Of a stretch of DNA of 64,000 bases, positions 17,082 to 25,886 are shown one piece after another (the stretch's first letter is position 1; the number at the start of each line of letters is the position of its first letter). The stretch covers positions 186,001 through 250,000 of the forward strand of contig NZ_MZNT01000002.1 of NCBI RefSeq assembly GCF_002042965.1, in the 5' to 3' direction. The position numbers and the translations under genes were made by a program. Origin of the DNA: Paenibacillus sp. 32352. Lineage in GTDB: Bacteria; Bacillota; Bacilli; Paenibacillales; NBRC-103111. The notes under the pieces are model-generated. The model was not told the DNA's origin, did no database searches, and saw only the letters and a program-made list of their open reading frames with translations.

Positions 17082-19229
17082 ATGCAGTTAAAGAAAATGT
17101 TGGCTTCTGCACTAATTTGCTGTCTTACTGTAGGTTCCGGATGGACAGCAGCGGGCGCAGAAGGGACGGGGCGCACCTTCGCCGATGTGGATGGTCACTG
17201 GTCCAAGGCGGAGATTGAGTACTTGTCCGGCAAAGGGATTATTGACGGGGTGGAGAAGGACGGAAAGCTCTGGATCCTTCCGGACAAAACGATTACCCGC
17301 GCCGAGTACGTCAAAATCTTGGTGGGGGCTCTGAACAAGAAGAATGCTGACCCCCAAACGGCCTCCTTCCGTGATGTGAGCGCTGATCACTGGGCGTTCA
17401 AGTATGTGGAGACAGCCAAGAAGGAAGGGCTTGTAGACGGTTATGAGGATGGAGCGTTTAAGCCGGATGCCGAAATAACCCGAGCCGAGCTGGCTGCACT
17501 GCTAGTCCGGGCATATCAGTTGAAGGAAAAGCCGGATCAAACCGTCGTGTTTGAGGATGTAAGCACAAGCAATTGGGCATACAGCGTTATTCTAGCCGCA
17601 GCATCGAACAAGCTGTTTGAAGGCACGGTAGAAAACGGCAAAACATGGTTTAAGCCTGCTGCGGCGGCAACCCGCGCAGAATCGATGACGGTCATTGCAA
17701 GGTACATGAAGCAGCTGGAGGCTTCTGCAGCCAAAGAAACGGATGAGAAGAAGAACCCAGTTACGACTCCGGATACGACGACACCAGGAACCTCCGGTTC
17801 TACAGGCTCAAGCTCCGGTTCCGGATCGGGCGGTGGAGGCTCGCGTCCAAGCAGCGGGAGCGGAGTGAATCTTTCTTTTAGTGGAGCGGATTTGGTAGCG
17901 ACGATCGGCAAAGGCAACCCCATTGCCGGGACGGACGGCCAGGGCAATTCTGTTGAGCTGACAGGACTTAGTCTGTCCGGCTTTAGAGGAAGCGCCGGCA
18001 GCATTAGTGTGGAGGCATTGCCGCAAGCCAATGTGTTCAAGAATGCGAACACAGTTGTTCCTGGTATTGTAGGGCCTGTCATCGAATTCAGCACGAACGG
18101 AATTCCGTTCAACAGCGCTACATTAAGCTTCCAGATTCAATCTACCGGAAGCAGTCAAAATCTGGTCGCTGCGTACTACAATGAAACGGCAAACAAATTT
18201 GAGTTTCTGAATACGACGAATGCCGGCGATGGAACCCTCAGCTTTGTAACCAACCATAACAGTAAGTACGTTCTGATTGACAAGCTGGCTTGGGAGCAGG
18301 CCTGGAAGAACAACTTGTCCGTAACATCGGGCGTATACAAGCCTTATGTGGACTATGCGTTTATTATCGACAGCTCCGGCAGCATGAGCTGGACCGATCC
18401 TAACGATCTCCGCAAAAAAGCGGTCACGGATCTTGTATATTCGCTGAACTACAATCCGAATTCGTCTTTCGTAACGGAAACGGTAACAGTGCTCGGCAGC
18501 GTGTACACGAATACGGTTCATTCCGAGTCGGACCGCGCGGCGATTATCGATTTTGACAGCTGGGCACAGGTATACTCCACGTTCTCTGCAGACGGGGCTA
18601 CAGTAGCCGGTGCGGTTTACCAAATCGATAGCTCCGGCGGAACGAATATTTTTGCCGGATTGAAATTAGCTTATGAACAATTTGAACAGCACGGCGATCC
18701 GAATCATCGTTTTGTCGCAGTGCTTTTGACGGATGGGCAAGACCAGGATCCAAAGGGAACGAAGGATTGGAACATGATTCAATCCGCTTACGGTAAGGGT
18801 GTAACGCTCGTAACCATGGGATTGAGCAGAGAAGTGGACCGCTTGTACCTTGAAAAGATGGCTCTGCTGGGAGGCGGCCAATACTTCCAGGTGCTCACTG
18901 CCGAGGAACTGGAGGCTTCCTTCCGAACGGTAGTGGAGACGACACGTCATAATGAATTCGTTGACGCGGACCAAGACGGGCTGGACGATTACTATGAGGT
19001 AACCGGTATGCTGCTCGAAAACGGCATGCTGATAAAAACAAGCATCGATCCGGTAAACGGTAAGGATACGGATGGAGATGGCTTCACAGACGGTGAGGAA
19101 ATGGGTCAGCCGGAGGATGTAGTCATCACAGCCGATATGGTACCAGCTGGAAGTGATTTGGTAGGCAAAACGGTAAAAATGTTTAAACAAATGAAAAGCT
19201 CGCCTACGGATCCTAACGACAAGCCTTAA
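17082..19229 (+). CDS. S-layer-homology surface protein with von Willebrand A domain and calcium-binding tail
   Basis: A 715-residue exported protein. A signal peptide ends near AAGAEG (about 28). Three SLH repeats follow (roughly 30-210; DVDGHWSKAEIEYL, DVSADHWAFKYVETAKK, DVSTSNWAYSVILAAAS), which hold it to pyruvylated wall polymer. A flexible Thr/Gly/Ser linker leads to a beta domain and then a VWA domain with a complete MIDAS set (DSSGSMS from 430, SSGGTNIFAG, LLTDGQDQDP). The tail holds Asp-rich repeats DADQDGLDDYYE and DTDGDGFTDGEE, like thrombospondin type 3 calcium sites. The likely role is metal-dependent adhesion or protein binding at the surface. ATG 17082 is preferred over GTG 17076, which sits too close to AAGGG. 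Confidence 0.92.
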   Translation: MQLKKMLASALICCLTVGSGWTAAGAEGTGRTFADVDGHWSKAEIEYLSGKGIIDGVEKDGKLWILPDKTITRAEYVKILVGALNKKNADPQTASFRDVSADHWAFKYVETAKKEGLVDGYEDGAFKPDAEITRAELAALLVRAYQLKEKPDQTVVFEDVSTSNWAYSVILAAASNKLFEGTVENGKTWFKPAAAATRAESMTVIARYMKQLEASAAKETDEKKNPVTTPDTTTPGTSGSTGSSSGSGSGGGGSRPSSGSGVNLSFSGADLVATIGKGNPIAGTDGQGNSVELTGLSLSGFRGSAGSISVEALPQANVFKNANTVVPGIVGPVIEFSTNGIPFNSATLSFQIQSTGSSQNLVAAYYNETANKFEFLNTTNAGDGTLSFVTNHNSKYVLIDKLAWEQAWKNNLSVTSGVYKPYVDYAFIIDSSGSMSWTDPNDLRKKAVTDLVYSLNYNPNSSFVTETVTVLGSVYTNTVHSESDRAAIIDFDSWAQVYSTFSADGATVAGAVYQIDSSGGTNIFAGLKLAYEQFEQHGDPNHRFVAVLLTDGQDQDPKGTKDWNMIQSAYGKGVTLVTMGLSREVDRLYLEKMALLGGGQYFQVLTAEELEASFRTVVETTRHNEFVDADQDGLDDYYEVTGMLLENGMLIKTSIDPVNGKDTDGDGFTDGEEMGQPEDVVITADMVPAGSDLVGKTVKMFKQMKSSPTDPNDKP

Positions 19230-19260
19230 TTAGATAAAGCTGCATCTATTGCCAAATGTT

Positions 19261-19298
19261 AAGCACAAGCCGAATTTTGCGGTTTGTGCTTTTTATTT
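19261..19298 (+). terminator. Terminator of the SLH-VWA gene
   Basis: A 12-bp stem with one G-T pair (19261-19272 with 19280-19291), 7-nt loop and T-rich tail, 31 nt after the stop. Confidence 0.9.
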
Positions 19299-19366
19299 AT
19301 CGGAATTTATGTTATATAATGTTTTTATGTATTCATTATTTTTTTATTGAAAGTGAGAAGTCATCA

Positions 19367-20275
19367 ATGAAAATTGCCATTGCAGGTGGTTCAGGCTTTA
19401 TCGGCCGGCATTTGACGGAGTATTTCCTCAAGCAAAAATGTTCGATCATCCTTATCTCGCGGCAGCGCCAAACTCCTAATCACGTACTCATAAGGAACGT
19501 AACCTGGTCGGATCTGGAGAAAGATGTCAAGGTGCTGGAGGGGGTTGATGCCATCGTCAACTTGGCAGGTGAATCCATCAACCAGCGCTGGACAAGTGCA
19601 GCTAAAGAAAGAATATTACATTCCCGATTGGATACGGTGAACCGAATTGCCGATATCGTCTCCCGATTGGAGAACAAGCCGGCCGTTGTCGTCAACGCTT
19701 CGGGGATATCTATATACGGAACGTCGGAGACGGAATCGTTCGTTGAGCATAGCGAACCTAATGTGAAGGACTTCCTCTCCGGAGTAGTGGAGAAATGGGA
19801 GAAGGCGATGGATCAAATCCAGGACACACGCCTTGTTAAGCTGCGTCTCGGTATCGTTCTAGGAAAAGACGGGGGCGCCTTCCCAAAGATGATGCTTCCT
19901 TATAAGCTAGGGGTTGGGGGCAGAATCGGCAGCGGAAAGCAAGTGATCTCGTGGATTCATATTGAAGATTTGTGCCGCTTGATCGAATTTAGTATCGAAA
20001 ATGAAGACATTATCGAGCAGCTGAATGCCACGGCTCCTCAGCCCGTAACCAATGATGAGTTCGGCCGTACGCTCGCTCGGGTTATGAGAACCTCGCACCG
20101 TTTCCCTGTGCCTGCTTTCGTAATGAAAATCATGTTCGGAGAGTTGTCGGAGCTCCTGCTCAAGGGTCAAAGGGTATTCCCGTATCTTGCTACCGAGTAT
20201 GAATTCGAGTTTAAATATCCTACTTTGGATATGGCACTGCAGGACTTGGTCGGAGCAAAGGCTCAATTGAAATAA
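19367..20275 (+). CDS. TIGR01777-type NAD(P)-dependent epimerase/SDR-like protein
   Basis: A 302-residue cytoplasmic protein with Rossmann motif GGSGFIG (7-13), VDAIVNLAGESI and a family-typical RWTSAAKERILHSR, NASGISIYG and WIHIEDLCRL, ending in the short C-terminal domain (DUF1731 type). It belongs to the YfcH/SDR39U1 family, whose reaction is not established. The frame is open far upstream (to 19256), but that part overlaps the terminator of the previous gene and does not match the family, so ATG 19367 is taken; its ribosome site GTGAGAAG is weak. A -10-like TATAAT at 19315-19320 lies upstream. The next gene follows after 29 nt. Confidence 0.88.
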   Translation: MKIAIAGGSGFIGRHLTEYFLKQKCSIILISRQRQTPNHVLIRNVTWSDLEKDVKVLEGVDAIVNLAGESINQRWTSAAKERILHSRLDTVNRIADIVSRLENKPAVVVNASGISIYGTSETESFVEHSEPNVKDFLSGVVEKWEKAMDQIQDTRLVKLRLGIVLGKDGGAFPKMMLPYKLGVGGRIGSGKQVISWIHIEDLCRLIEFSIENEDIIEQLNATAPQPVTNDEFGRTLARVMRTSHRFPVPAFVMKIMFGELSELLLKGQRVFPYLATEYEFEFKYPTLDMALQDLVGAKAQLK

Positions 20276-20304
20276 AAGACCGGATGAATGGACGAGGTTA
20301 ACCT

Positions 20305-20622
20305 ATGATACAATACGGTTCAGTCGATGTTAGGGAATTGAAATTTATGAATATGAGGTCGACGATCGAGCTGCGGGATGAGCAGTGGGTCGATGTCGAG
20401 GTGCGCTTTGACCTGGATGCGGGCAGCGAATTGCCGGAGGAGCTATCAGACTTAAGCGCGCTGCTGATTTGCACCTATTCCGGAGGAATCGCTCAAGTCG
20501 TTCCGCAGGATGAGGGACGTGACTGCGAGTTTCAGTTTACGGAATCGGAAAAGGAACAGCTGCGGTTGTATTATGAGTATGAAGTGAAGCCGTTGCTACT
20601 CAGCAAGACCGGCGTTCAGTAG
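20305..20622 (+). CDS. Conserved hypothetical small protein
   Basis: A 105-residue acidic, soluble protein without signal peptide, membrane segment or recognised motif. Its sequence is regular beta/alpha-like (STIELRDEQWVDVEVRFDLD, then a helical C-terminus ESEKEQLRLYYEYEVKPLLL). The ATG follows GAGGTTAACCT. It lies 29 nt after the epimerase gene, in the same direction, and before a bidirectional terminator, so the two may share a transcript. I do not recognise its function. Confidence 0.72.
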   Translation: MIQYGSVDVRELKFMNMRSTIELRDEQWVDVEVRFDLDAGSELPEELSDLSALLICTYSGGIAQVVPQDEGRDCEFQFTESEKEQLRLYYEYEVKPLLLSKTGVQ

Positions 20623-20633
20623 GCCATAGAAAC

Positions 20634-20672
20634 AAAAAGAAGATTGGGCGAATTCGCCTCAATCTTCTTTTT
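20634..20672. terminator. Bidirectional terminator between the small protein and topB
   Basis: A long stem with AAAAAGAAGATTG on one arm and CAATCTTCTTTTT on the other and a GCGAATTCGC centre. It serves the plus-strand gene and also covers the last codons of the minus-strand topoisomerase gene. Confidence 0.85.
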
Positions 20673-22812
20673 GTTGTTGCAGTGCAGCCTTCAATGCGTC
20701 GCCTAAGCTAGAGCCGAGGCTGGCATTATCGCTGTATTGATTGATCAGCTTGGCAGTGTTGCGTTTGGCCGCCTTGCCGCTTACGCGATTGTCGTTATTG
20801 AGCATTTCAATCACGTTACATTGGCGGCATTGGGCATATTTCCCCGCTTTACCCGTATGAATCTCCATTTTCTTATGGCACTGAGGACAGCGCTTATTCG
20901 ATAGCATAGGTTCCGCTGCTCTTTTATAGCTGCATTCACGATCGACGCAAACGAGCATTTTGCCGCGGTTGCCTTTGATTTCCTGCAGTGACTTGCCGCA
21001 ATCCGGGCATTTCGACGTCGTCAGATTATGCGGCTTATACTCCGTAGTGCTGTTCTTGACCTCACGGACCATGGACATGGTTTGTTCGCGGATCCCTTGA
21101 AGAAAGGCTTTCATATTGCCTTTCCCTTTGGCAATCTGCTCCAGCTCTTGCTCCCAGCGTGCCGTTAAATCCGGCGACCGCAGGGCAGGGGATACAAGCT
21201 CGATTAGCTGGGCTCCCTTGCCTGTAGGCTGTAAAATATTCATTTTACGCTCGATCGTATCGGTCTGAAGCAGCTTCTCGATGATATCCGCTCTGGTGGC
21301 AGGCGTTCCCAGGTTATGCTTTTCCATTATCGATAGCAAGGAGGCCTCCGTATAACGGCCGGGAGGCTTGGTTGCATGCTTCTCCAGACTGCAACGCGCC
21401 TCCTTTAGTACATCTCCGATTTGCAGCTGTGGTAACGATTGCTGCTGCGTGCCTTGCTCGTCGTCCTCATTTTCATCATTGTCACCCGATGCAGAGGCTG
21501 TGTCTTGCCCATATACGGTCTTCCAGCCTGCGTCTTTGGTAACCCGGCCCTTGGCAAAAAAGCTTTCCCCGGCAAGCTCCACAGTGACCGCGGTTTCATC
21601 GTATCGGAATACCGGATAGAACAAGGAAATAAACCGCCGGACGATCAAATCGTACAGCCTGCGCTCATCTGCTGACAGGGTATGGAGCAATGGCGCTTGC
21701 TCCGTAGGAATGATGGCATGGTGATCGGAAACCTTGCTGTCATCTACGATTCGTTTGGTTATAGGCAGCGGCTTGCGAAGCAGCGGCTTTACCAGCGGAG
21801 CGTAAGGCTGAACGCTTAAGCTTTCGAGACGGCCTTGCAAGGTCGAGACCATATCGCTTGTCAGATGCCGTGAATCGGTTCTTGGATAAGTAACCAGCTT
21901 GTGCTGTTCGTACAGTTTTTGCAGGACATTGGAGGTTTGCTTGGCCGAAAATCCGAATTTCCGGTTGGCATCCCGCTGCAGCTCGGTCAGGTCATATGCG
22001 AGCGGCTGGGGTTCATTCTTTTCAACCACTTTAAGTTGTGTTACCTTGGCTTGGCTGTTTTGCAGCCGCGCCAGCAAAGCATCAGCAGCGGCTTTATCAA
22101 ACAGCCGTCCGTCCGGCTGGTTTTTACCGCGCCATAATCCATGAAAACCCCCGAAATAAGCCTTCAGCATCCAATAATCTTTGGATTGAAAGCTGCGGAT
22201 TTCACGCTCCCGATCCATCAATATGGCAAGCGTAGGGGTCTGCACCCGACCGGCTGCCAGCTGTGCATTGTATTTGCAGGTGAGGGCACGCGTTACGTTA
22301 AGCCCTATAAGCCAGTCCGCCTCTGCACGGCATACTGCCGATTGGTAGAGCGGGTCGTAATCGCGTCCGGGTCTGAGCTTGGCAAAGCCTTCTTTAATAG
22401 CCTTGTCGGTCTGCGACGATATCCAGAGACGGCGGAACGGCTTGCGCCACTTAACGAGCTCCATAATCCAGCGGGCTACGAGCTCGCCTTCTCTTCCTGC
22501 GTCAGTTGCGATAATAAGCTGGTCCAAATCGCCTCGCTGCGCCAGCTGTGAAATAGCGCGGAATTGAGGCGTCGTTTCTTTGATCAGCTTCAGCTTCATC
22601 CGTTCGGGAAGCAGTGGCAGATCCTCAAGGTTCCAGGCTTTATACTTGGCGTCGTAATCCTCAGGCTCCGCCAATGTGACCAAGTGGCCCAGCGCCCAGG
22701 TAACGACGTGTTGGGGTCCTTCCATGTAATGCTTATGCTTCTGATTACAGCCGAGCACGCGTGCCAGTTCTTTGGCTACACTCGGCTTTTCGGCTAATAC
22801 AAGTGATTTCAT
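20659..22812 (-). CDS. topB: DNA topoisomerase III (first copy)
   Basis: A 717-residue type IA topoisomerase that cuts and passes single strands, resolving recombination and replication intermediates. Toprim elements are LAEKPSVAKE and TDAGREGE (103-110); the active-site Tyr is Y309 in LVTYPRTDSRHL; LAAGRVQTPTL is the conserved strand-gate motif. The C-terminus has two four-Cys zinc ribbons (CPDCGKSL...CVDRECSYKR and CPQCHKKM...CRQC) and a Lys/Gln-rich end. Length matches Bacillus TopB. The ATG follows AAGGAG. A second, divergent copy is encoded at 47479-49878. Confidence 0.95.
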   Translation of the reverse strand: MKSLVLAEKPSVAKELARVLGCNQKHKHYMEGPQHVVTWALGHLVTLAEPEDYDAKYKAWNLEDLPLLPERMKLKLIKETTPQFRAISQLAQRGDLDQLIIATDAGREGELVARWIMELVKWRKPFRRLWISSQTDKAIKEGFAKLRPGRDYDPLYQSAVCRAEADWLIGLNVTRALTCKYNAQLAAGRVQTPTLAILMDREREIRSFQSKDYWMLKAYFGGFHGLWRGKNQPDGRLFDKAAADALLARLQNSQAKVTQLKVVEKNEPQPLAYDLTELQRDANRKFGFSAKQTSNVLQKLYEQHKLVTYPRTDSRHLTSDMVSTLQGRLESLSVQPYAPLVKPLLRKPLPITKRIVDDSKVSDHHAIIPTEQAPLLHTLSADERRLYDLIVRRFISLFYPVFRYDETAVTVELAGESFFAKGRVTKDAGWKTVYGQDTASASGDNDENEDDEQGTQQQSLPQLQIGDVLKEARCSLEKHATKPPGRYTEASLLSIMEKHNLGTPATRADIIEKLLQTDTIERKMNILQPTGKGAQLIELVSPALRSPDLTARWEQELEQIAKGKGNMKAFLQGIREQTMSMVREVKNSTTEYKPHNLTTSKCPDCGKSLQEIKGNRGKMLVCVDRECSYKRAAEPMLSNKRCPQCHKKMEIHTGKAGKYAQCRQCNVIEMLNNDNRVSGKAAKRNTAKLINQYSDNASLGSSLGDALKAALQQQKED

Positions 22813-22923
22813 ACCTTCTCCTTATGCGGTAAAAAAATGGTTTCTTTCCTTTAGTAAAGCTCCTGTAAACTACATTACTGTAAAATACGCCGGTTGTCCA
22901 TTTACGCAGCTGGAGGGAGGAGG

Positions 22924-23763
22924 CTACTTATTCCAGTAAAGCTCTCTATACTCTGTCGGTGTCATGCCTTCCTGCTCGAGAAACTTTTTATTGAAATAGC
23001 TGGTGCTCGGGTACCCTGCCTCCAATGCAATTTGCCGGACGGTTAGCTCGCTCTTCTCAAGCAGCCATTGCTTGCTCATTTGCAGACGGCTCAGCGTGAC
23101 GAACGTCATGGGAGTCATCTGGGTTGTCTTTTTAAACAGCTTACAGAAATAATAGGTGCTCACACCGGCTTCACGTGCCCAGTAATCCAAATCAAACGGT
23201 TTGCAAGCCTCCTGCTGCAGTCTGGGCAGCAGCTGGACGATCCGGTTGGTCGTCTCCTCATTCTTGCTGGTGCTGAGAGGCACGGCTTGATTGACAAATT
23301 CAGCGATGACGGCATAGGTCAAGGTGGACAGCTTCGTGAGGTGGAAGAACGCATTTTCTTCGGCTTCGACCAGCAGGTCATGCATAGCTTGCTCCAGCGG
23401 CTTAGGCTGGCGTATGGACCAAATATGCGACCGGTGAAGTCCTGTTTCTATCAAATAGTCCTTGACTTTAGAGCCGTAGAAATGAAGCCATCGCACATCC
23501 CACGGGTCGTCAGGGCTGGAATAATACCGCTGCTGTTGAAGCGGGAAGTACAGGAAGGAGTCGCCTGCCTGCAGCGTGTGAAGCTCATTGTCGGCATATA
23601 CATAGCCTTTGCCGCTGGTGACCAGGTGAATACTGAAATTATTCAAAGCACCTTCCTGCCGCTCGACCGTATGCCCCGCATCGTTCTGGTACCATCCGAC
23701 TGACTCCGGCAAACAAAAATAACCGTGCTCCAATAAAGTGGGAAGTGAGCGCTGGCGACGCAT
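22924..23763 (-). CDS. AraC-family regulator with cupin-like sensor domain
   Basis: A 279-residue regulator. The N-terminal half is a cupin-like ligand domain (NNFSIHLVTSGKGYVYADNE, then HTLQAGDSFLYFPLQQQRYY); the C-terminal third has both helix-turn-helices (DLDYWAREAGVSTYYFCKLF, TVRQIALEAGYPSTSYFNKK) and the ending GMTPTEYREL. It should sense a sugar or derivative and control the divergent oxidoreductase/aldo-keto reductase pair starting at 23900. ATG 23763 is preferred because AAGGAG lies 8 nt upstream; the in-frame ATG 23769 nearly abuts it. Confidence 0.9.
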   Translation of the reverse strand: MRRQRSLPTLLEHGYFCLPESVGWYQNDAGHTVERQEGALNNFSIHLVTSGKGYVYADNELHTLQAGDSFLYFPLQQQRYYSSPDDPWDVRWLHFYGSKVKDYLIETGLHRSHIWSIRQPKPLEQAMHDLLVEAEENAFFHLTKLSTLTYAVIAEFVNQAVPLSTSKNEETTNRIVQLLPRLQQEACKPFDLDYWAREAGVSTYYFCKLFKKTTQMTPMTFVTLSRLQMSKQWLLEKSELTVRQIALEAGYPSTSYFNKKFLEQEGMTPTEYRELYWNK

Positions 23764-23782
23764 GGACATCTTCTCCTTGAAG

Positions 23783-23855
23783 ACAATATTGTTGTATAGA
23801 AGTGCAATAAGTTGTTATTTTCATTTTAAATATTGTTCAATATAATGGCAATATA
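23783..23855. promoter_or_regulatory. Divergent control region with repeated palindromes (AraC gene / oxidoreductase operon)
   Basis: Two related symmetric sites lie in the 136-nt gap: ACAATATTGT (23783-23792, perfect palindrome) and ATATTG-tt-CAATAT (23830-23843), with a further CAATAT at 23849-23854. Their shared ATATTG core and placement between divergent genes suggest binding sites of the AraC-type regulator. No convincing -35/-10 pair could be fixed. Confidence 0.35.
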
Positions 23856-23899
23856 GTACTACATTATAACTTAGCCAAAGCAAAGGAGCTGGGAATGCA

Positions 23900-24904
23900 A
23901 TGAGTCAAACAAAGCTGCGCTGGGGAATTCTGGGCTGCGCGGGGATTGCCAAGCGTGCGGTCATACCGGGCATTCAGCAGTCACAGACGGGAGTAGTTTC
24001 CGCAATTGCAAGCCGCGGAGAAGAGAAGGCCAAGGAAACAGCGGCCCAATTAAATATCCCTGTGCATTACGGAAGCTACGAGGCCTTGTTGGAGGATGAC
24101 CAAATTGATGCCGTTTACATACCGCTTCCCAATCACCTTCATAAAGAATGGACCATTCGGGCCGCTGAAGCCGGTAAACATGTGCTGTGTGAAAAACCTT
24201 TTGCCCTGAATGCCGCGGAAGCGGAAGAGATGATAGCGGCTTGTGCGAAAGCCGGAGTCAAATTCGCCGAAGCCTTTATGTACCGTCATCATCCCCGTTA
24301 TGCAATGATCAAGGATGTCATACAGTCGGGGGAAATCGGCACGATCCGAGGCATGCGCGGAGCGTTTACATTCAACAACGCCAAGGATGCCAACAATGTG
24401 CGCTACAAGCAATTCATGGGCGGTGGCTCCTTGTATGATGTGGGTGTATATCCTATCAGCGCGGCGCGGTTCATTCTCGAGCAAGAACCACAGGCTGCCA
24501 CGGTGCACGCTTTCTTCTCGCCGGAGCACGATAACGTCGATATGATGGCATCGGGGTTGCTCGAATTCGCGGACGGCGTTGCCTTGACCTTCGACTGCGG
24601 CATGTGGGCCGCCGGACGCAATGTGCTGGAGATTCTGGGAACGGAAGGCCGCATCGAGGTGCCAAGCGCCTATGTCGTTCGGCAGAACGCGGATGATCAT
24701 TTCTTCGTCACAGTCAAAGGAGAGCGCAGGGAAGTATCGGTTCCCTATGTGAACCAATATGCGCTTCAAGCCGACGACCTGGGACGAAGCGTTCTCGAAG
24801 GCAAGCCTCAGAAGTTTGACCCGTCCGATGCTGTACTCAATATGCGTGTCATCGATGCTTGTTTGAAATCTGCACAAGAACGCGTTCGCGTTACTTTGGG
24901 ATAA
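23900..24904 (+). CDS. Gfo/Idh/MocA-family NAD(P)-dependent oxidoreductase
   Basis: A 334-residue soluble dehydrogenase. The N-terminal Rossmann part begins RWGILGCAGIAKRAV; the family motif EKP is at 98-100 (LCEKPFALNA); the C-terminal beta-sheet domain has MGGGSLYDVGVYPISAAR. Family members oxidise or reduce sugars, inositols or glycosides; the exact substrate is not given by sequence. AAAGGAGCTGGGAATGCA precedes the ATG. It is the first gene of a two-gene unit with the aldo/keto reductase 13 nt downstream, divergent from an AraC regulator, so a small sugar-conversion pathway is likely. Confidence 0.92.
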   Translation: MSQTKLRWGILGCAGIAKRAVIPGIQQSQTGVVSAIASRGEEKAKETAAQLNIPVHYGSYEALLEDDQIDAVYIPLPNHLHKEWTIRAAEAGKHVLCEKPFALNAAEAEEMIAACAKAGVKFAEAFMYRHHPRYAMIKDVIQSGEIGTIRGMRGAFTFNNAKDANNVRYKQFMGGGSLYDVGVYPISAARFILEQEPQAATVHAFFSPEHDNVDMMASGLLEFADGVALTFDCGMWAAGRNVLEILGTEGRIEVPSAYVVRQNADDHFFVTVKGERREVSVPYVNQYALQADDLGRSVLEGKPQKFDPSDAVLNMRVIDACLKSAQERVRVTLG

Positions 24905-24917
24905 GGAGCTGAAGGAT

Positions 24918-25859
24918 ATGGAAACGATCCGTATTGAAGGCTTGCAAAAGCCGGTATCCAATTTGATTCAGGGCTCGGATTTCTTCACTCATGCTGTTTA
25001 CGATAAAGTATGTGACGTACTGGACAATTACTTCGCTATTGGCGGCAATACGATCGATACGGCTCACATTTACTGCGGGGGTCAGAGCGAAGAAACGATC
25101 GGCAAATGGATTAAGGAGCGCGGCAACCGTCAGGATGTGGTCATTCTGACCAAAGGAGCGCACCACAATGCCGATGGTCCGAGAGTGAATCCAGAGGCTA
25201 TCCGCAGTGATCTGGAGAAAAGCCTTGAGCGTCTGGAAACGGATTATATCGACCTGTACGGCTTGCATCGGGATGACGAGACGGTTCCGGTCAGCGTAAT
25301 TATAGATGCCTTGAACGAGCATATTCAAGCTGGACGCATTCATGCGATAGGGGCTTCCAATTGGACTTATCAGAGGCTGCAGGAAGCCAATGATTATGCG
25401 CGTGCCAATGGGCTTAAGGGATTTACCTTCAGCAGCCCGAACTTGAGCCTGGCCAAGCCGAACGAGCCTCATTGGAAGGGCTGTGTGTCGGCGGATGCAG
25501 AGACCTGCCAATGGCATGAGAAGACGCAGCTGCCGCTGCTGTCCTGGTCATCGCAGGCAAGAGGCTTTTTTACCGGGCGGTATGCTCCCGATAAGCTGGA
25601 TGATAAAGAAATCGTCCGCATTTACTACAGTGATGCGAATTGGGAGCGTTTGCGCAGGGCACAGGAGCTGGCTGCCCAAAAGGGAGTCACAATGATTCAG
25701 ATCGCTCTCGCGTATGTCCTGAATCAGGCTTTTCCTACAGCCGCACTAATCGGGGCGAGAGATATGGCGGAATTGACCTCCTGCCGTGACGGAGCAAGAA
25801 TCCGGCTGACCGCGGAGGAAATGAACTGGCTGGAGCATGTGGATACAGTAGAGGCCTAA
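24918..25859 (+). CDS. Aldo/keto reductase
   Basis: A 313-residue (alpha/beta)8 NADPH-dependent reductase. The catalytic tetrad is complete: D47 and Y52 (TIDTAHIY), K79 (VILTKGAHH) and H117 (YGLHRDDE). The C-terminal cofactor part has the expected IQIALAYVLNQAFPT and ALIGARD. It likely interconverts a sugar or its aldehyde/alcohol together with the upstream Gfo/Idh enzyme, with which it is co-transcribed (13-nt gap, own AAGGAG site). Its terminator hairpin is interrupted by a palindromic element (25887-26132). Confidence 0.92.
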   Translation: METIRIEGLQKPVSNLIQGSDFFTHAVYDKVCDVLDNYFAIGGNTIDTAHIYCGGQSEETIGKWIKERGNRQDVVILTKGAHHNADGPRVNPEAIRSDLEKSLERLETDYIDLYGLHRDDETVPVSVIIDALNEHIQAGRIHAIGASNWTYQRLQEANDYARANGLKGFTFSSPNLSLAKPNEPHWKGCVSADAETCQWHEKTQLPLLSWSSQARGFFTGRYAPDKLDDKEIVRIYYSDANWERLRRAQELAAQKGVTMIQIALAYVLNQAFPTAALIGARDMAELTSCRDGARIRLTAEEMNWLEHVDTVEA

Positions 25860-25886
25860 GGTTACCTTATATTAAACACTTTAAAA

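Noticed and set aside
23821-23870. Promoter for the oxidoreductase operon using TTGTTC with TATAGT or TATAAC
   Set aside because: Spacings (13 nt or 26 nt) do not suit a sigma-A promoter, so no promoter is listed.
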